Source of the DNA: Streptosporangiaceae bacterium
Lineage (GTDB): Bacteria; Actinomycetota; Actinomycetes; Streptosporangiales; Streptosporangiaceae
Direction: 5' to 3'
NCBI GenBank assembly: GCA_030041195.1
Contig: JASHOI010000231.1
Location: 1 to 11,687, forward strand
Length of the DNA stretch: 11,687 nt
Of this stretch, positions 1 through 6,445 are shown in pieces (within the stretch, counting starts at the first letter, position 1; every line of letters starts with the position of its first letter). Position numbers and translations under genes: made by a program. The notes under the pieces were generated by a model. The model saw only the letters and a list, made by a program, of their open reading frames with translations, ran no database searches and had not been told where the DNA came from.

Positions 1-1
1 A

Positions 2-82
2 GGGTCCTACGGCGGAGTGGAATATGTTCTCGGGGTTAACAACGGCCACATTGCCCAGTTCTTCCCCCTGTCAGGGGGTTAG
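2..82 (+). CDS. C-terminal end of an unidentified protein (partial, cut by window start)
   Basis: An open frame enters from the left edge and stops at TAG 80-82, giving 26 residues that end in Phe-Phe-Pro-Leu-Ser-Gly-Gly. The piece is rich in Gly, Tyr and Val (Gly-Gly-Val-Glu-Tyr-Val-Leu-Gly-Val-Asn-Asn-Gly), with the look of the final beta strands of a globular domain. The next gene begins three bases after this stop, so the two are probably translated together. Many polymorphic toxins end in a short Gly-rich beta tail with the immunity gene immediately after, so a toxin C-terminus is possible, but I recognise no catalytic motif in what is visible. The assignment to any family is open. Confidence 0.5.
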   Translation, partial: GSYGGVEYVLGVNNGHIAQFFPLSGG

Positions 83-85
83 CAG

Positions 86-544
86 TTGATCGAGATCGAG
101 TCCTACCTTCGGACTAGCGATGGAAAGTTTACGCGCATCCGAGAATCTCGCGATGCGCCACCTGACCCCCGTCATGTCGAAGGCGCGCTGACTCTGAGTA
201 TTGACAACGTCGCCGTTCTCGACACCACGATGTGGGATTACATTGATCAGCTCTGGGCTTACATCTCTGACATGGCCCGCTCACTCAGCGAAAAAGATGA
301 AGTGAGCACGTATTTTCCGGACCAGCCCACGAAGCTCACGTTCCGTCGGCAAGGTAATGACCGGATTCTGGTCAGCGCTGAGACGAGAAAAGAAACCAGG
401 GTCGCTAATGTCGGAGAACGTGAGCTCATCTCTGAATTGCAATCCAAGGGTTCAATATTCTTCGCCAAGATGTCCGAGCTCTTGCCCGAGAACCGCAGCG
501 GGTATGACGACGCGCTCGCCCGCCTCATGTCGTGTCCGAAATAA
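86..544 (+). CDS. Orphan 152-aa protein, candidate immunity protein
   Basis: I do not recognise the family. The start is TTG at 86, three bases after the preceding stop; a G-run at 74-78 can serve as the Shine-Dalgarno and overlaps the end of the upstream gene, so translation is probably coupled. The product is soluble and acidic, with no signal peptide or membrane segment. It appears to have an N-terminal mixed segment, a central Trp-rich helix (Trp-Asp-Tyr-Ile-Asp-Gln-Leu-Trp at about residues 50-57), then strands around residues 82-98 and a C-terminal helix. Counting several lines gives roughly mid-50s percent GC, well below the approximately 70 percent of the genes to the right, which suggests acquired DNA. 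Small size, acidity, low GC and tight placement behind another gene fit an immunity protein of a polymorphic toxin; that is inference only. Confidence 0.65.
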   Translation: MIEIESYLRTSDGKFTRIRESRDAPPDPRHVEGALTLSIDNVAVLDTTMWDYIDQLWAYISDMARSLSEKDEVSTYFPDQPTKLTFRRQGNDRILVSAETRKETRVANVGERELISELQSKGSIFFAKMSELLPENRSGYDDALARLMSCPK

Positions 545-581
545 AGCTGACCGCCCCCCGAGGACCTCGAGAGGACAGCTT
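544..581 (+). terminator. Weak inverted-repeat structure after the orphan gene
   Basis: AAGCTG at 544-549 is the reverse complement of CAGCTT at 576-581. Between them lies the palindrome CGAGGACCTCG at 559-569. It sits directly after the stop codon at 542-544, where a terminator would be expected, but the stem is short, the sides are unequal and there is no T-run. It may be chance. Confidence 0.25.
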
Positions 582-729
582 GCATGGTCGTGGTTGTGGC
601 GCTCTGATCATGGAACCTCCGTGGGACACGCGGTCGCGGTTCTGGAAGAGCACAAACGAGACAGATCGTAGATATCGGGCTCGTAGACTAAGCCTCTAAA
701 CTCGTCGGCGCCACTCCTGAGGGGTATTC

Positions 730-2418
730 GTGGCCGTTGAGGATGCCCTTCGGCGGGCGGACCTTCTCGCGGACCTGGGCCGCCACGAGGACGCCGATCG
801 GCTGCTGGTACAGGTGCTTGCCGAGGACCCGCACAACGAGGTAGGACTGGCTTTGTTCGGCCGCGGGCTGGTCGCCAGGAAGCGCTTCGGTGCGGCGGAA
901 GCCGCCGTCAGGCAGCTGCTCCGCGCCCACCCGGACAGCCTGCGTGGGCTGCTGCTAATGGCCCGGATTAAGTGCCTGCTTCGACGGCACCGCGACGGGG
1001 TGCCATTTGCCCGTCGTGCGGTCGAGCTCTATCCCGATAACGTGACCTGCCTCATAGTCCTGGCGGACGTCTTGCGGCAGGTCACCCATGGCTCGGCCGA
1101 GGCGCTGGCCTTGGCCGAGAGAGCAATCGCGATGGAACCGGATTATGCACCAGCCCACCTGCAGGCCGGTGAGATCCATCTCGACCTCGGCCAGTACGCG
1201 AAGGCGGAACGCCGGACCCTGCAGGCACTCAAGATCGAGCCGACTGACCCGCGGGCGATGCTCCAGCTCGGCTTGGCCCGCGCGGGGCTCGGCAGGTTCG
1301 ATGAGTCTCGCGATGAGGTGATGGCAGCGCTGCGCCTGAACTCGCTGCCCGGCAACATCAACCAGGTGATCGCGCACGTGGAGTCGCGTGCGGTTCCCAG
1401 CCATCTCGCCGAGGTCTACCGGATGGCGCTAGCCGCCCGCGGCCTGCCCGACGTTAGCTATCCGGGCGCGCCAGGAGAGGAGTTAGAGCTGGTCGCGGCT
1501 CAGGGCAGGCTGGCGTACCGGATGTACTCGACGCATGCCGGCCGGGCGGGCCTCCGCCGAGCAGGGGAACTTGCCGCCGACGTCCTCACCGTGGACCCCG
1601 CCAACCAGGACGCCCGTTACGTCCGGTCGCGGCAGCTGAGCGACGCTGGCCATTACGTGCAGGCCCTGTCGATAGCCGAGCAGCTCCTAGCGGAGGGTTA
1701 TCCGCACGCGCACCTGGCCGTAGTGCCGGCCCAGGTGGGACTGGGCGACGACGCTGCCGCGCTAGCCATCATCCGGCGCGCGCTGGCTGACAATCCGGAT
1801 TCGCCGATGCTTCTGCGGGGGGAGGCGCTGTGCCTGCGGCAGCTGAAGCGATACGACGAGGCGCTGCGGTCGGCGATGCGGGCGGCAGAGCTCAGCCCTT
1901 CGGCTCCCGAGGTGCAGCTACAGCTCGGCCTGTCCGCAAGGTGCGCTGGCGATCTTGCCCTGGCGGAGCGCGCGCTGCGGGCAGCCGTGGCGGACGCGTC
2001 CGATGAGGGTTACCCCATCGCTGAGCTGGCGCTGTTGCTAGCCGAGACCGACCGCTGGCCGGAGGCGGAGAGTCTGATGGCGCTACTGTCAACGGACCTA
2101 CCGGATGCGAGCAGGCTGGTCAAGCCGTGCATGGGACTCGCCGTTGCGATCGCGAAACGCGCCGTCCCGCTGATGCGGGAGATGGGGGCCGGTGAACCCG
2201 GCGCCGAGCTCTTCGACGAAACCGCGCACTGGCTGGGCCTGCTACTGAACATGTACACGCTAACGGCGGTCGGCCGGCCTGCGCCGACGGCGAGCCTCTA
2301 CGGACACCTAACCGGGGCGCTCGCTGCCCTGCACAACCTGTCCGCTCTGCCGGACTCGAGTTTCGCCCTGGTCGTCCGCGGTTTCGATGCGCTGCTGGAC
2401 AGATGGAGGCCTACATGA
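730..2418 (+). CDS. Tetratricopeptide repeat (TPR) protein, partner of the AAA+ ATPase
   Basis: The 562-aa product is almost entirely TPR repeats spaced about 34 residues apart. Units are visible at about residues 2-34, 36-68, 70-102, 104-137, 139-171 and 173-205, then after a less regular insert (about 206-265) again at about 275-450. Typical features recur: Ala at position 20 of the repeat, Tyr/Phe before Ala-Glu-Ala, and closing Pro (Asp-Pro, Glu-Pro, Asn-Pro). There is no signal peptide or membrane segment, so it is cytoplasmic. TPR solenoids bind protein partners; the obvious candidate is the AAA+ ATPase encoded next, whose ATG overlaps this stop (ATGA 2415-2418). The start is GTG 730 with GAGGGG at 719-724 five bases before it. 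A TTA leucine codon lies at 1483-1485. The substrate or pathway cannot be read from the sequence. Confidence 0.9.
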   Translation: MAVEDALRRADLLADLGRHEDADRLLVQVLAEDPHNEVGLALFGRGLVARKRFGAAEAAVRQLLRAHPDSLRGLLLMARIKCLLRRHRDGVPFARRAVELYPDNVTCLIVLADVLRQVTHGSAEALALAERAIAMEPDYAPAHLQAGEIHLDLGQYAKAERRTLQALKIEPTDPRAMLQLGLARAGLGRFDESRDEVMAALRLNSLPGNINQVIAHVESRAVPSHLAEVYRMALAARGLPDVSYPGAPGEELELVAAQGRLAYRMYSTHAGRAGLRRAGELAADVLTVDPANQDARYVRSRQLSDAGHYVQALSIAEQLLAEGYPHAHLAVVPAQVGLGDDAAALAIIRRALADNPDSPMLLRGEALCLRQLKRYDEALRSAMRAAELSPSAPEVQLQLGLSARCAGDLALAERALRAAVADASDEGYPIAELALLLAETDRWPEAESLMALLSTDLPDASRLVKPCMGLAVAIAKRAVPLMREMGAGEPGAELFDETAHWLGLLLNMYTLTAVGRPAPTASLYGHLTGALAALHNLSALPDSSFALVVRGFDALLDRWRPT

Positions 2419-3653
2419 CCGACCCGATCCTCGACAGCCTGCGCGCGGCCCTCGCGGCCCGCCCCGGGGACACCGCACTGCGGATGGCCGTCGCCCGCCG
2501 GGTGCTCGAATCGGGCGACCTTCCCGGGGCGATGGCGGAGGCGGCAGAGGCGCTGCGGCACGATCCCGCGTGCGAGCAGGCGCGTGACTTCATGCTGTCC
2601 GCCGTGACCGCCGCCAAGCCCGACGTGGCAGCGCACGCCGAGGCGATCACGCCAGCTGCGCCCGCTGCCACCGCGCCGCCTGGCTTCGACTGGTCGAAGG
2701 CTGAGCAACAAGTGAGCGACGTTGTCGGGCCGCGGTTCGTCGACGAGTCTGCCGAAGGTCCCGGATCGGCGGAGGCGTTCGATACCGAGCGGCCCGACCT
2801 GCGGCTTGCCGACGTCGGAGGGATGGAAGCCGTCAAAGACCGGCTCGAAGTCGCCTTTCTCGCCCCCATGCGCAATCCCGAGCTGCGGCGGCTGTACGGG
2901 AAGAGCCTGCGCGGCGGTCTGCTCCTGTACGGGCCACCGGGATGCGGCAAGACGTTCATCGCGCGGGCCGTCGCTGGCGAGATGGGGGCGCATTTCATCG
3001 TGCTCGGGATCCCCGAGATCCTCGACATGTATGTGGGGCAGTCCGAGCGCAACCTGCACGAGCTCTTCGCCCGGGCCCGCCGCAACGCGCCTTGTGTGCT
3101 CTTTCTCGACGAGGTCGATGCGCTCGGCCAGAAGCGCAGCCAGACCCGCAGCAGCGCCGTCCGGGGCGTCGTCAACCAGCTGTTAACCGAGTTGGACAGC
3201 GTCGCGTCGGACAACGAGGGAGTATTCGTCCTTGCCGCGACCAACCAGCCCTGGGACGTCGACGCCGCGCTGCGCCGACCCGGCCGCTTCGATCGGACCG
3301 TGCTGGTGCTGCCACCGGACGTGCCAGCTAGGGCGGCCATCCTGGAGTACCACCTGCGGAACCGGCCGGTCGAGAGAATCGAGCTGGCCCGGCTCGTCGC
3401 CATAACCGATCACTTCTCAGGAGCCGACCTTGCGCACTTGTGCGAGACCGCGGCCGAGAAGGCGCTGATCGACTCGTCGCGTAACGGCGTCGCCCGCATG
3501 ATCGGCATGGCTGACTTCGAGGCCGCCCTTCGCGAGGTCCGCCCGTCGACCGGGCCCTGGTTCAGCACGGCCCGCGGTGTCGCGATGTTCGCCAACGAGG
3601 GCGGTGCCTACGACGATCTGCTCGACTATTTCCGGAAGCACCCGAACGGCTGA
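2415..3653 (+). CDS. Cdc48-like AAA+ ATPase with TPR-like N-terminus
   Basis: The start is ATG 2415, preceded by GGAGG at 2405-2409 and overlapping the upstream stop; ATG 2403 in the same frame lacks a ribosome site. The 412-aa product has a TPR-like helical N-terminus (about residues 1-65), an Ala/Pro-rich linker to about 95, and one AAA+ module. All working parts are visible: Walker A GPPGCGKT (173-180), pore loop Tyr206-Val207-Gly208, Walker B with Asp232-Glu233, sensor-1 Asn277, arginine fingers at 288 and 291 (RRPGRFD) and the lid motif FSGADL. It should therefore form a hexamer that threads proteins using ATP. The nearest AAA type is Cdc48/FtsH, with a single ring and no membrane helix, protease domain or C-terminal proteasome-docking (HbYX) motif, so it is more likely a remodelling factor than a proteasome cap. 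A TTA codon occurs at 3183-3185. Partner and substrate are unknown. Confidence 0.93.
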   Translation: MTDPILDSLRAALAARPGDTALRMAVARRVLESGDLPGAMAEAAEALRHDPACEQARDFMLSAVTAAKPDVAAHAEAITPAAPAATAPPGFDWSKAEQQVSDVVGPRFVDESAEGPGSAEAFDTERPDLRLADVGGMEAVKDRLEVAFLAPMRNPELRRLYGKSLRGGLLLYGPPGCGKTFIARAVAGEMGAHFIVLGIPEILDMYVGQSERNLHELFARARRNAPCVLFLDEVDALGQKRSQTRSSAVRGVVNQLLTELDSVASDNEGVFVLAATNQPWDVDAALRRPGRFDRTVLVLPPDVPARAAILEYHLRNRPVERIELARLVAITDHFSGADLAHLCETAAEKALIDSSRNGVARMIGMADFEAALREVRPSTGPWFSTARGVAMFANEGGAYDDLLDYFRKHPNG

Positions 3654-3690
3654 ACGGACGCGGCGACTGCAGCAAGAGACGCAACAAGAA

Positions 3691-3702
3691 CTCACCGGTG
3701 AG
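3691..3702. repeat. Perfect 12-bp palindrome
   Basis: CTCACCGGTGAG reads the same on both strands. It lies 38 bases after the AAA+ gene stop, in the gap between convergent genes. It may be part of the transcription end region or a protein-binding site; nothing decides between them. Confidence 0.3.
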
Positions 3703-3726
3703 CAACGGCCGGGGCTGGGACAAGGT

Positions 3727-3742
3727 GTCTCGTTAGCGAGAC
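3727..3742. terminator. Bidirectional hairpin between convergent genes
   Basis: GTCTCG-TTAG-CGAGAC forms a perfect 6-bp stem with a 4-base loop. It lies between the AAA+ gene (ending 3653, + strand) and the toxin gene (ending 3786, - strand), the position of a shared terminator. There is no clear T-run, as is common in actinobacteria. The stem is short, hence moderate confidence. Confidence 0.45.
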
Positions 3743-3785
3743 TGCGCCTGGTGCCGGACGGAGACCCACGGCCCCATGCTCTGGC

Positions 3786-4160
3786 TCAGCTGTCGGCTCG
3801 GGTGAGAAAGGTTGAGCGGTCGCGCAGGTCGTGATCCTTACGCAGTAAGGAGTCGAGCGCTCGCACGAGCTGCCCAGCCGTCGCCGGATGACCCCGTGGA
3901 AACTGTCGGTTGCTGGTATAGACCAGACCAGGGTGATGCCCGTCCCGGGCGATGAGGTCGGCTTCGAGCGGACGGAAGTCGCGAACATTTTCTGTCACCA
4001 GGGCGCGGCCACCGGCCTGCGCCGCCGAGAGCACCTCCGGGTCAGACGCCCCGGCCAGGGCCGGAGACGCGGCATCGTGGACCGAGACAACGTCATGGCC
4101 GCGCCCACGGAGCTCTTGCGCTATCGCGGGTGCGTACATCTCATCGAGCAGCAGTCTCAC
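3786..4160 (-). CDS. DUF5615-type PIN-like toxin (putative RNase)
   Basis: The 124-aa protein begins LLLDE and contains Ala-Ser-Asp-Pro-Glu (Asp40) and Val-Thr-Glu-Asn-Val-Arg-Asp-Phe (Glu57, Asp61). With Asp6 these match the acidic cluster of the DUF5615/PIN-like fold, which binds a divalent metal and in toxin-antitoxin systems cuts RNA. The C-terminal part keeps the His-Pro-Gly-Leu-Val-Tyr segment. The length is normal for the family. The start is GTG at 4158-4160, overlapping the antitoxin stop as GTGA (4157-4160), so toxin synthesis is coupled to antitoxin translation. A later ATG at 4139 would remove the first acidic residue and is unlikely. A TTA codon is present (3846-3848). The RNA target cannot be inferred. 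Confidence 0.82.
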   Translation of the reverse strand: MRLLLDEMYAPAIAQELRGRGHDVVSVHDAASPALAGASDPEVLSAAQAGGRALVTENVRDFRPLEADLIARDGHHPGLVYTSNRQFPRGHPATAGQLVRALDSLLRKDHDLRDRSTFLTRADS

Positions 4161-4573
4161 CCCAGCAGCTCGCGTTCGTGTCCGAGCGCTGCCTCCAGCC
4201 GGTCCGCTTCCTCATCGTTCGCGGCGATCCAGCCATCGATCTCCTCCGGGTACTCGCCGTAGTAGCGGGTCGCGACACGGACCTTGCCCTCGCTGATCCC
4301 CAGTCGCTCGGCGAGCGCGGGCACCCGAGCCTCGCCGCGCTCGGGCATGCTGCGGATGGCACCGATGATTTCCCAGACATCGGGCCCGCCGATCACCACC
4401 GCACGCCTGCCGGCCGGGCCATCACGGAACATGATGCCGGGGTGCCGGTCGGCGCGCAGGCCTTCCTCGATGTAGCGTTCGGCCAGGCGCGCGAGCGGCT
4501 CGCCGCCGCGCTTGCTTCGCTCCCGGAGCGTCCGGAGCGTCCCTTCGCCGATCCTGATCGGAAGACTACTCAT
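4157..4573 (-). CDS. Antitoxin, RHH-like N-terminus plus DUF433-like C-terminus
   Basis: The 138-aa protein lies immediately upstream of, and overlaps, the PIN-like toxin gene. Residues 4-40 look like a ribbon-helix-helix DNA-binding unit: strand LPIRI, helix around 11-20, then a helix over 26-38. Residues 43-115 resemble the DUF433 family: His-Pro-Gly-Ile, the Arg-Arg-Ala-Val-Val-Ile strand, Pro-Asp-Val-Trp-Glu-Ile-Ile, Ala-Glu-Arg-Leu-Gly-Ile-Ser helix-turn-helix-like segment and Tyr-Pro-Glu-Glu-Ile. The C-terminus is helical and Glu-rich, and would bind the toxin. DUF433-DUF5615 pairing is a known type of module. I chose ATG 4573 rather than an in-frame start 63 bases further out, because the shorter protein begins at the RHH strand and a -10-like element sits just in front. 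It probably represses its own promoter. Confidence 0.78.
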   Translation of the reverse strand: MSSLPIRIGEGTLRTLRERSKRGGEPLARLAERYIEEGLRADRHPGIMFRDGPAGRRAVVIGGPDVWEIIGAIRSMPERGEARVPALAERLGISEGKVRVATRYYGEYPEEIDGWIAANDEEADRLEAALGHERELLG

Positions 4574-4591
4574 GTAGCAAAGTGTAGTAAG
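4573..4591 (-). promoter_or_regulatory. Leaderless promoter and putative antitoxin operator
   Basis: On the - strand TACACT (4586-4581) ends seven bases before the antitoxin ATG, so transcription would begin at about the start codon, and no Shine-Dalgarno is present. The -35 region is weak (CTCACG-like). CTACA occurs twice exactly 10 bases apart (4587-4583 and 4577-4573), one helical turn, with an inverted GTAGT at 4569-4565. This spacing suits a ribbon-helix-helix repressor binding over the -10 region. The promoter and autoregulation are inferred. Confidence 0.45.
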
Positions 4592-4596
4592 CCGAT

Positions 4597-4659
4597 GCTC
4601 TTCGCCGTGAGCCCAGCCGTCAGCGCTGCGACCCAACCGGCTGGCCCGGCTGGAAGAGC
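4597..4659 (-). terminator. Nested inverted repeats downstream of pntB
   Basis: GCTCTTC (4597-4603) pairs with GAAGAGC (4653-4659), and CCAGCCG (4613-4619) with CGGCTGG (4647-4653); these two pairs share base 4653 and are separated by a one-sided bulge. A palindrome CAGCGCTG (4621-4628) lies inside. It lies 39-101 bases beyond the pntB stop and before the toxin-antitoxin promoter, so it may end pnt transcription. The structure is imperfect and has no T-run. Confidence 0.35.
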
Positions 4660-4697
4660 TTGAATCAGATAATGGCGTGCGGCGCTGCCGGGCTTGA

Positions 4698-6110
4698 TCA
4701 GCCGACCAGGGTTTTGACGGCGGCGGTCAGCTGGGTCAGCGCGGTTTTGGCGTCGGCGAAGTACATGCTGGTCTTGGGGTTGGTGTACAGCTCGTTGTCG
4801 ATGCCCGCGTAGCCGTGGCCCATGGATCTCTTGATCACGATGATGCTCTTGGCCTGGTCCACGTCCAGGATCGGCATGCCGGAGATCGCGGTGCCGGGAC
4901 GGCGCGCCGCCGGGTTCGTGACGTCGTTGGCCCCGATCACCAGCGCCACGTCGGTGCGGGCGAACTCCGGGTTGACGTCGTCCATCTCCTTGAGTTGCGG
5001 GTACGGGACGTTGGCCTCGGCCAGGAGCACGTTCATGTGCCCTGGCATGCGGCCGGCAACCGGGTGGATCGCGTAGCTCACGTCGACACCGTGCGACTCC
5101 AGCACGTCGGCAAGCTCGGCCACCTCGTGCTGGGCCTGCGCCGCGGCCAGGCCGTAGCCCGGCACGATGATCACTTTCCCGGCGTAGGCGAGCTGGATCC
5201 CGGCGTCGTCGGCGGAGATCGCCTGCACGCCGGCGCCCGCGCCCGCCAGCGCGGCCGGTGCCGCGTCGCCGGTGCCGAACCCGCCAACGATGATGTTGCC
5301 GATGGAGCGGTTCATCGCGTCGGCCATGAGCTTGGTCAGGATCCCGCCCGAGGCCCCGACCAGGGCGCCCGCGATGATCAGCGCCCAGTTGCCGATGACG
5401 AAGCCGGCCATCGCCACCGCGGTGCCGGTGAACGCGTTCAGCAGTGAGATCACCACCGGCATGTCCGCCCCGCCGATGGGCAGCACCATCAGCACGCCGA
5501 ACGCAAGGGACGCCACGACCACGATCCACAGCCAGGCCAGGCTCGGGGTGGAGATCACGTACCCGGCGGCGGCCAGGCCGAGCGCCGCGAGTGCCAGGTT
5601 GACCGCCCGGGCGCCGGGGAACGAGACCGGGGCCGACGTGATCACGCCCTGCAGCTTGCCCGCCGCGATGATCGACCCGGAGAACGTCACCGACCCGATG
5701 ATCACGTCCAGCAGCGTGGTGATCGTCGTGGACTCCCCGACACCGGTTACGGCCGTGGCCACGCGGATGTAGTCGTGGATCGCGACCAGCGCCGCCGCGC
5801 CGCCGCCCACCGCGTTGAACATGCTGACGAGCTGCGGCATCGCTGTCATCTGCACGGTGCGCGCCGCGTAGAGGCCTATGCCGCCGCCGATCAGCGCGCC
5901 GACGAGCATCACGGTCCAGCCGGTGGCGGTGATCACGCCCGCGTGGGCGATCAGCGCCAGGGTGGTGGCGACCGCGACCACCATGCCGGCGGTCGAGAAC
6001 TGGTTGCCGCGGCGCGCGGTCGCCGGGGTGTTCATCAGGTGCAGGCCGAGCACGAAGCACGATGCGGCCAGCACGTAGATCAGCTGGGTGCCGAAGCTGA
6101 ATCCGCTCAT
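4698..6110 (-). CDS. pntB: NAD(P) transhydrogenase subunit beta
   Basis: The 470-aa beta subunit carries the membrane domain dII (about residues 5-275, roughly nine hydrophobic helices) and the NADP(H)-binding domain dIII (about 290-470). Diagnostic features include QMTAMPQLVSMFN with a GGGAAALVA stretch in the membrane part, GYG at 318-320 followed by LAAAQAQ, HPVAGRMPGHMNVLLAEA, DVALVIGANDVTNP and the C-terminal KRSMGHGYAGIDNELY. The enzyme couples hydride transfer between NADH and NADP+ to proton movement across the plasma membrane, supplying NADPH. Where the E. coli enzyme has membrane His91 this protein appears to have Asn, a common substitution in the family as I recall. ATG 6110 overlaps the pntAB stop (ATGA 6107-6110), giving coupled translation. 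The length is normal. Confidence 0.97.
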   Translation of the reverse strand: MSGFSFGTQLIYVLAASCFVLGLHLMNTPATARRGNQFSTAGMVVAVATTLALIAHAGVITATGWTVMLVGALIGGGIGLYAARTVQMTAMPQLVSMFNAVGGGAAALVAIHDYIRVATAVTGVGESTTITTLLDVIIGSVTFSGSIIAAGKLQGVITSAPVSFPGARAVNLALAALGLAAAGYVISTPSLAWLWIVVVASLAFGVLMVLPIGGADMPVVISLLNAFTGTAVAMAGFVIGNWALIIAGALVGASGGILTKLMADAMNRSIGNIIVGGFGTGDAAPAALAGAGAGVQAISADDAGIQLAYAGKVIIVPGYGLAAAQAQHEVAELADVLESHGVDVSYAIHPVAGRMPGHMNVLLAEANVPYPQLKEMDDVNPEFARTDVALVIGANDVTNPAARRPGTAISGMPILDVDQAKSIIVIKRSMGHGYAGIDNELYTNPKTSMYFADAKTALTQLTAAVKTLVG

Positions 6111-6445
6111 GATTGGCCGTCCCGCGCCGCGGCGGGCTGCGCAGGCGCGGCGGCCGGCGCCTCGGGCCGCCTGCGGAACATCTTGAGCATCCGGCCGGTG
6201 ACCACGTAGCCGCCCACGACGTTGGCAGAGGCGAACACCGCGGCGAGGAACGCGATCACGTAGCCGATCCAGCTGTTCGTGGTGGCCGCGATGAGCATGG
6301 CGCCGACGAGGATGATCCCGTGGATGGAGTTGGCCGCCGACATCAGCGGGGTGTGCAGTGTGGCCGGGACCTTGCTGATCACTTCGAAGCCCACCCAGAG
6401 GCTGAGGACGAAGATGACCAGGTCAGTCAGAAGTGCCGTCGACAT
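6107..6445 (-). CDS. pntAB: NAD(P) transhydrogenase subunit alpha part 2 (membrane)
   Basis: The 112-aa membrane subunit supplies the alpha-side helices of the proton channel. Three or four hydrophobic stretches span about residues 3-80. The family signature VGFEVISKVPATLHTPLMSA followed by NSIHG is present, and NVVGGYVVTGRMLKMF ends the last helix. A tail of about 25 residues rich in Ala and Pro follows and is probably disordered. The start is ATG 6445: the - strand has GGAGG eight bases upstream, and a longer in-frame reading to 6499 lacks such a site. The gene overlaps the end of pntAA by 23 bases and the start of pntB by four. In three-gene transhydrogenases this piece is separate, whereas in E. 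coli it is fused to the NAD-binding part. Confidence 0.95.
   Translation of the reverse strand: MSTALLTDLVIFVLSLWVGFEVISKVPATLHTPLMSAANSIHGIILVGAMLIAATTNSWIGYVIAFLAAVFASANVVGGYVVTGRMLKMFRRRPEAPAAAPAQPAAARDGQS

Noticed and set aside
2403..2417. Earlier ATG at 2403 for the AAA+ gene
   Set aside because: It has no ribosome site, while GGAGG at 2405-2409 is ideally placed for ATG 2415 and gives the usual ATGA overlap.
2298..3403. Two long - strand frames (2298-3059 and 2411-3403)
   Set aside because: Both are antisense to the AAA+ gene, overlap each other and give Ser/Arg-rich sequence without a domain.
2415..3653. Proteasomal ATPase (Mpa/ARC)
   Set aside because: No coiled coil or OB domains and no C-terminal Gln-Tyr-Leu or HbYX tail; no proteasome genes nearby.
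4570..6060. Open frame of 496 codons on the - strand
   Set aside because: A shifted frame of pntB with very high Arg, Gly and His content; pntB in the other frame has the complete family sequence.
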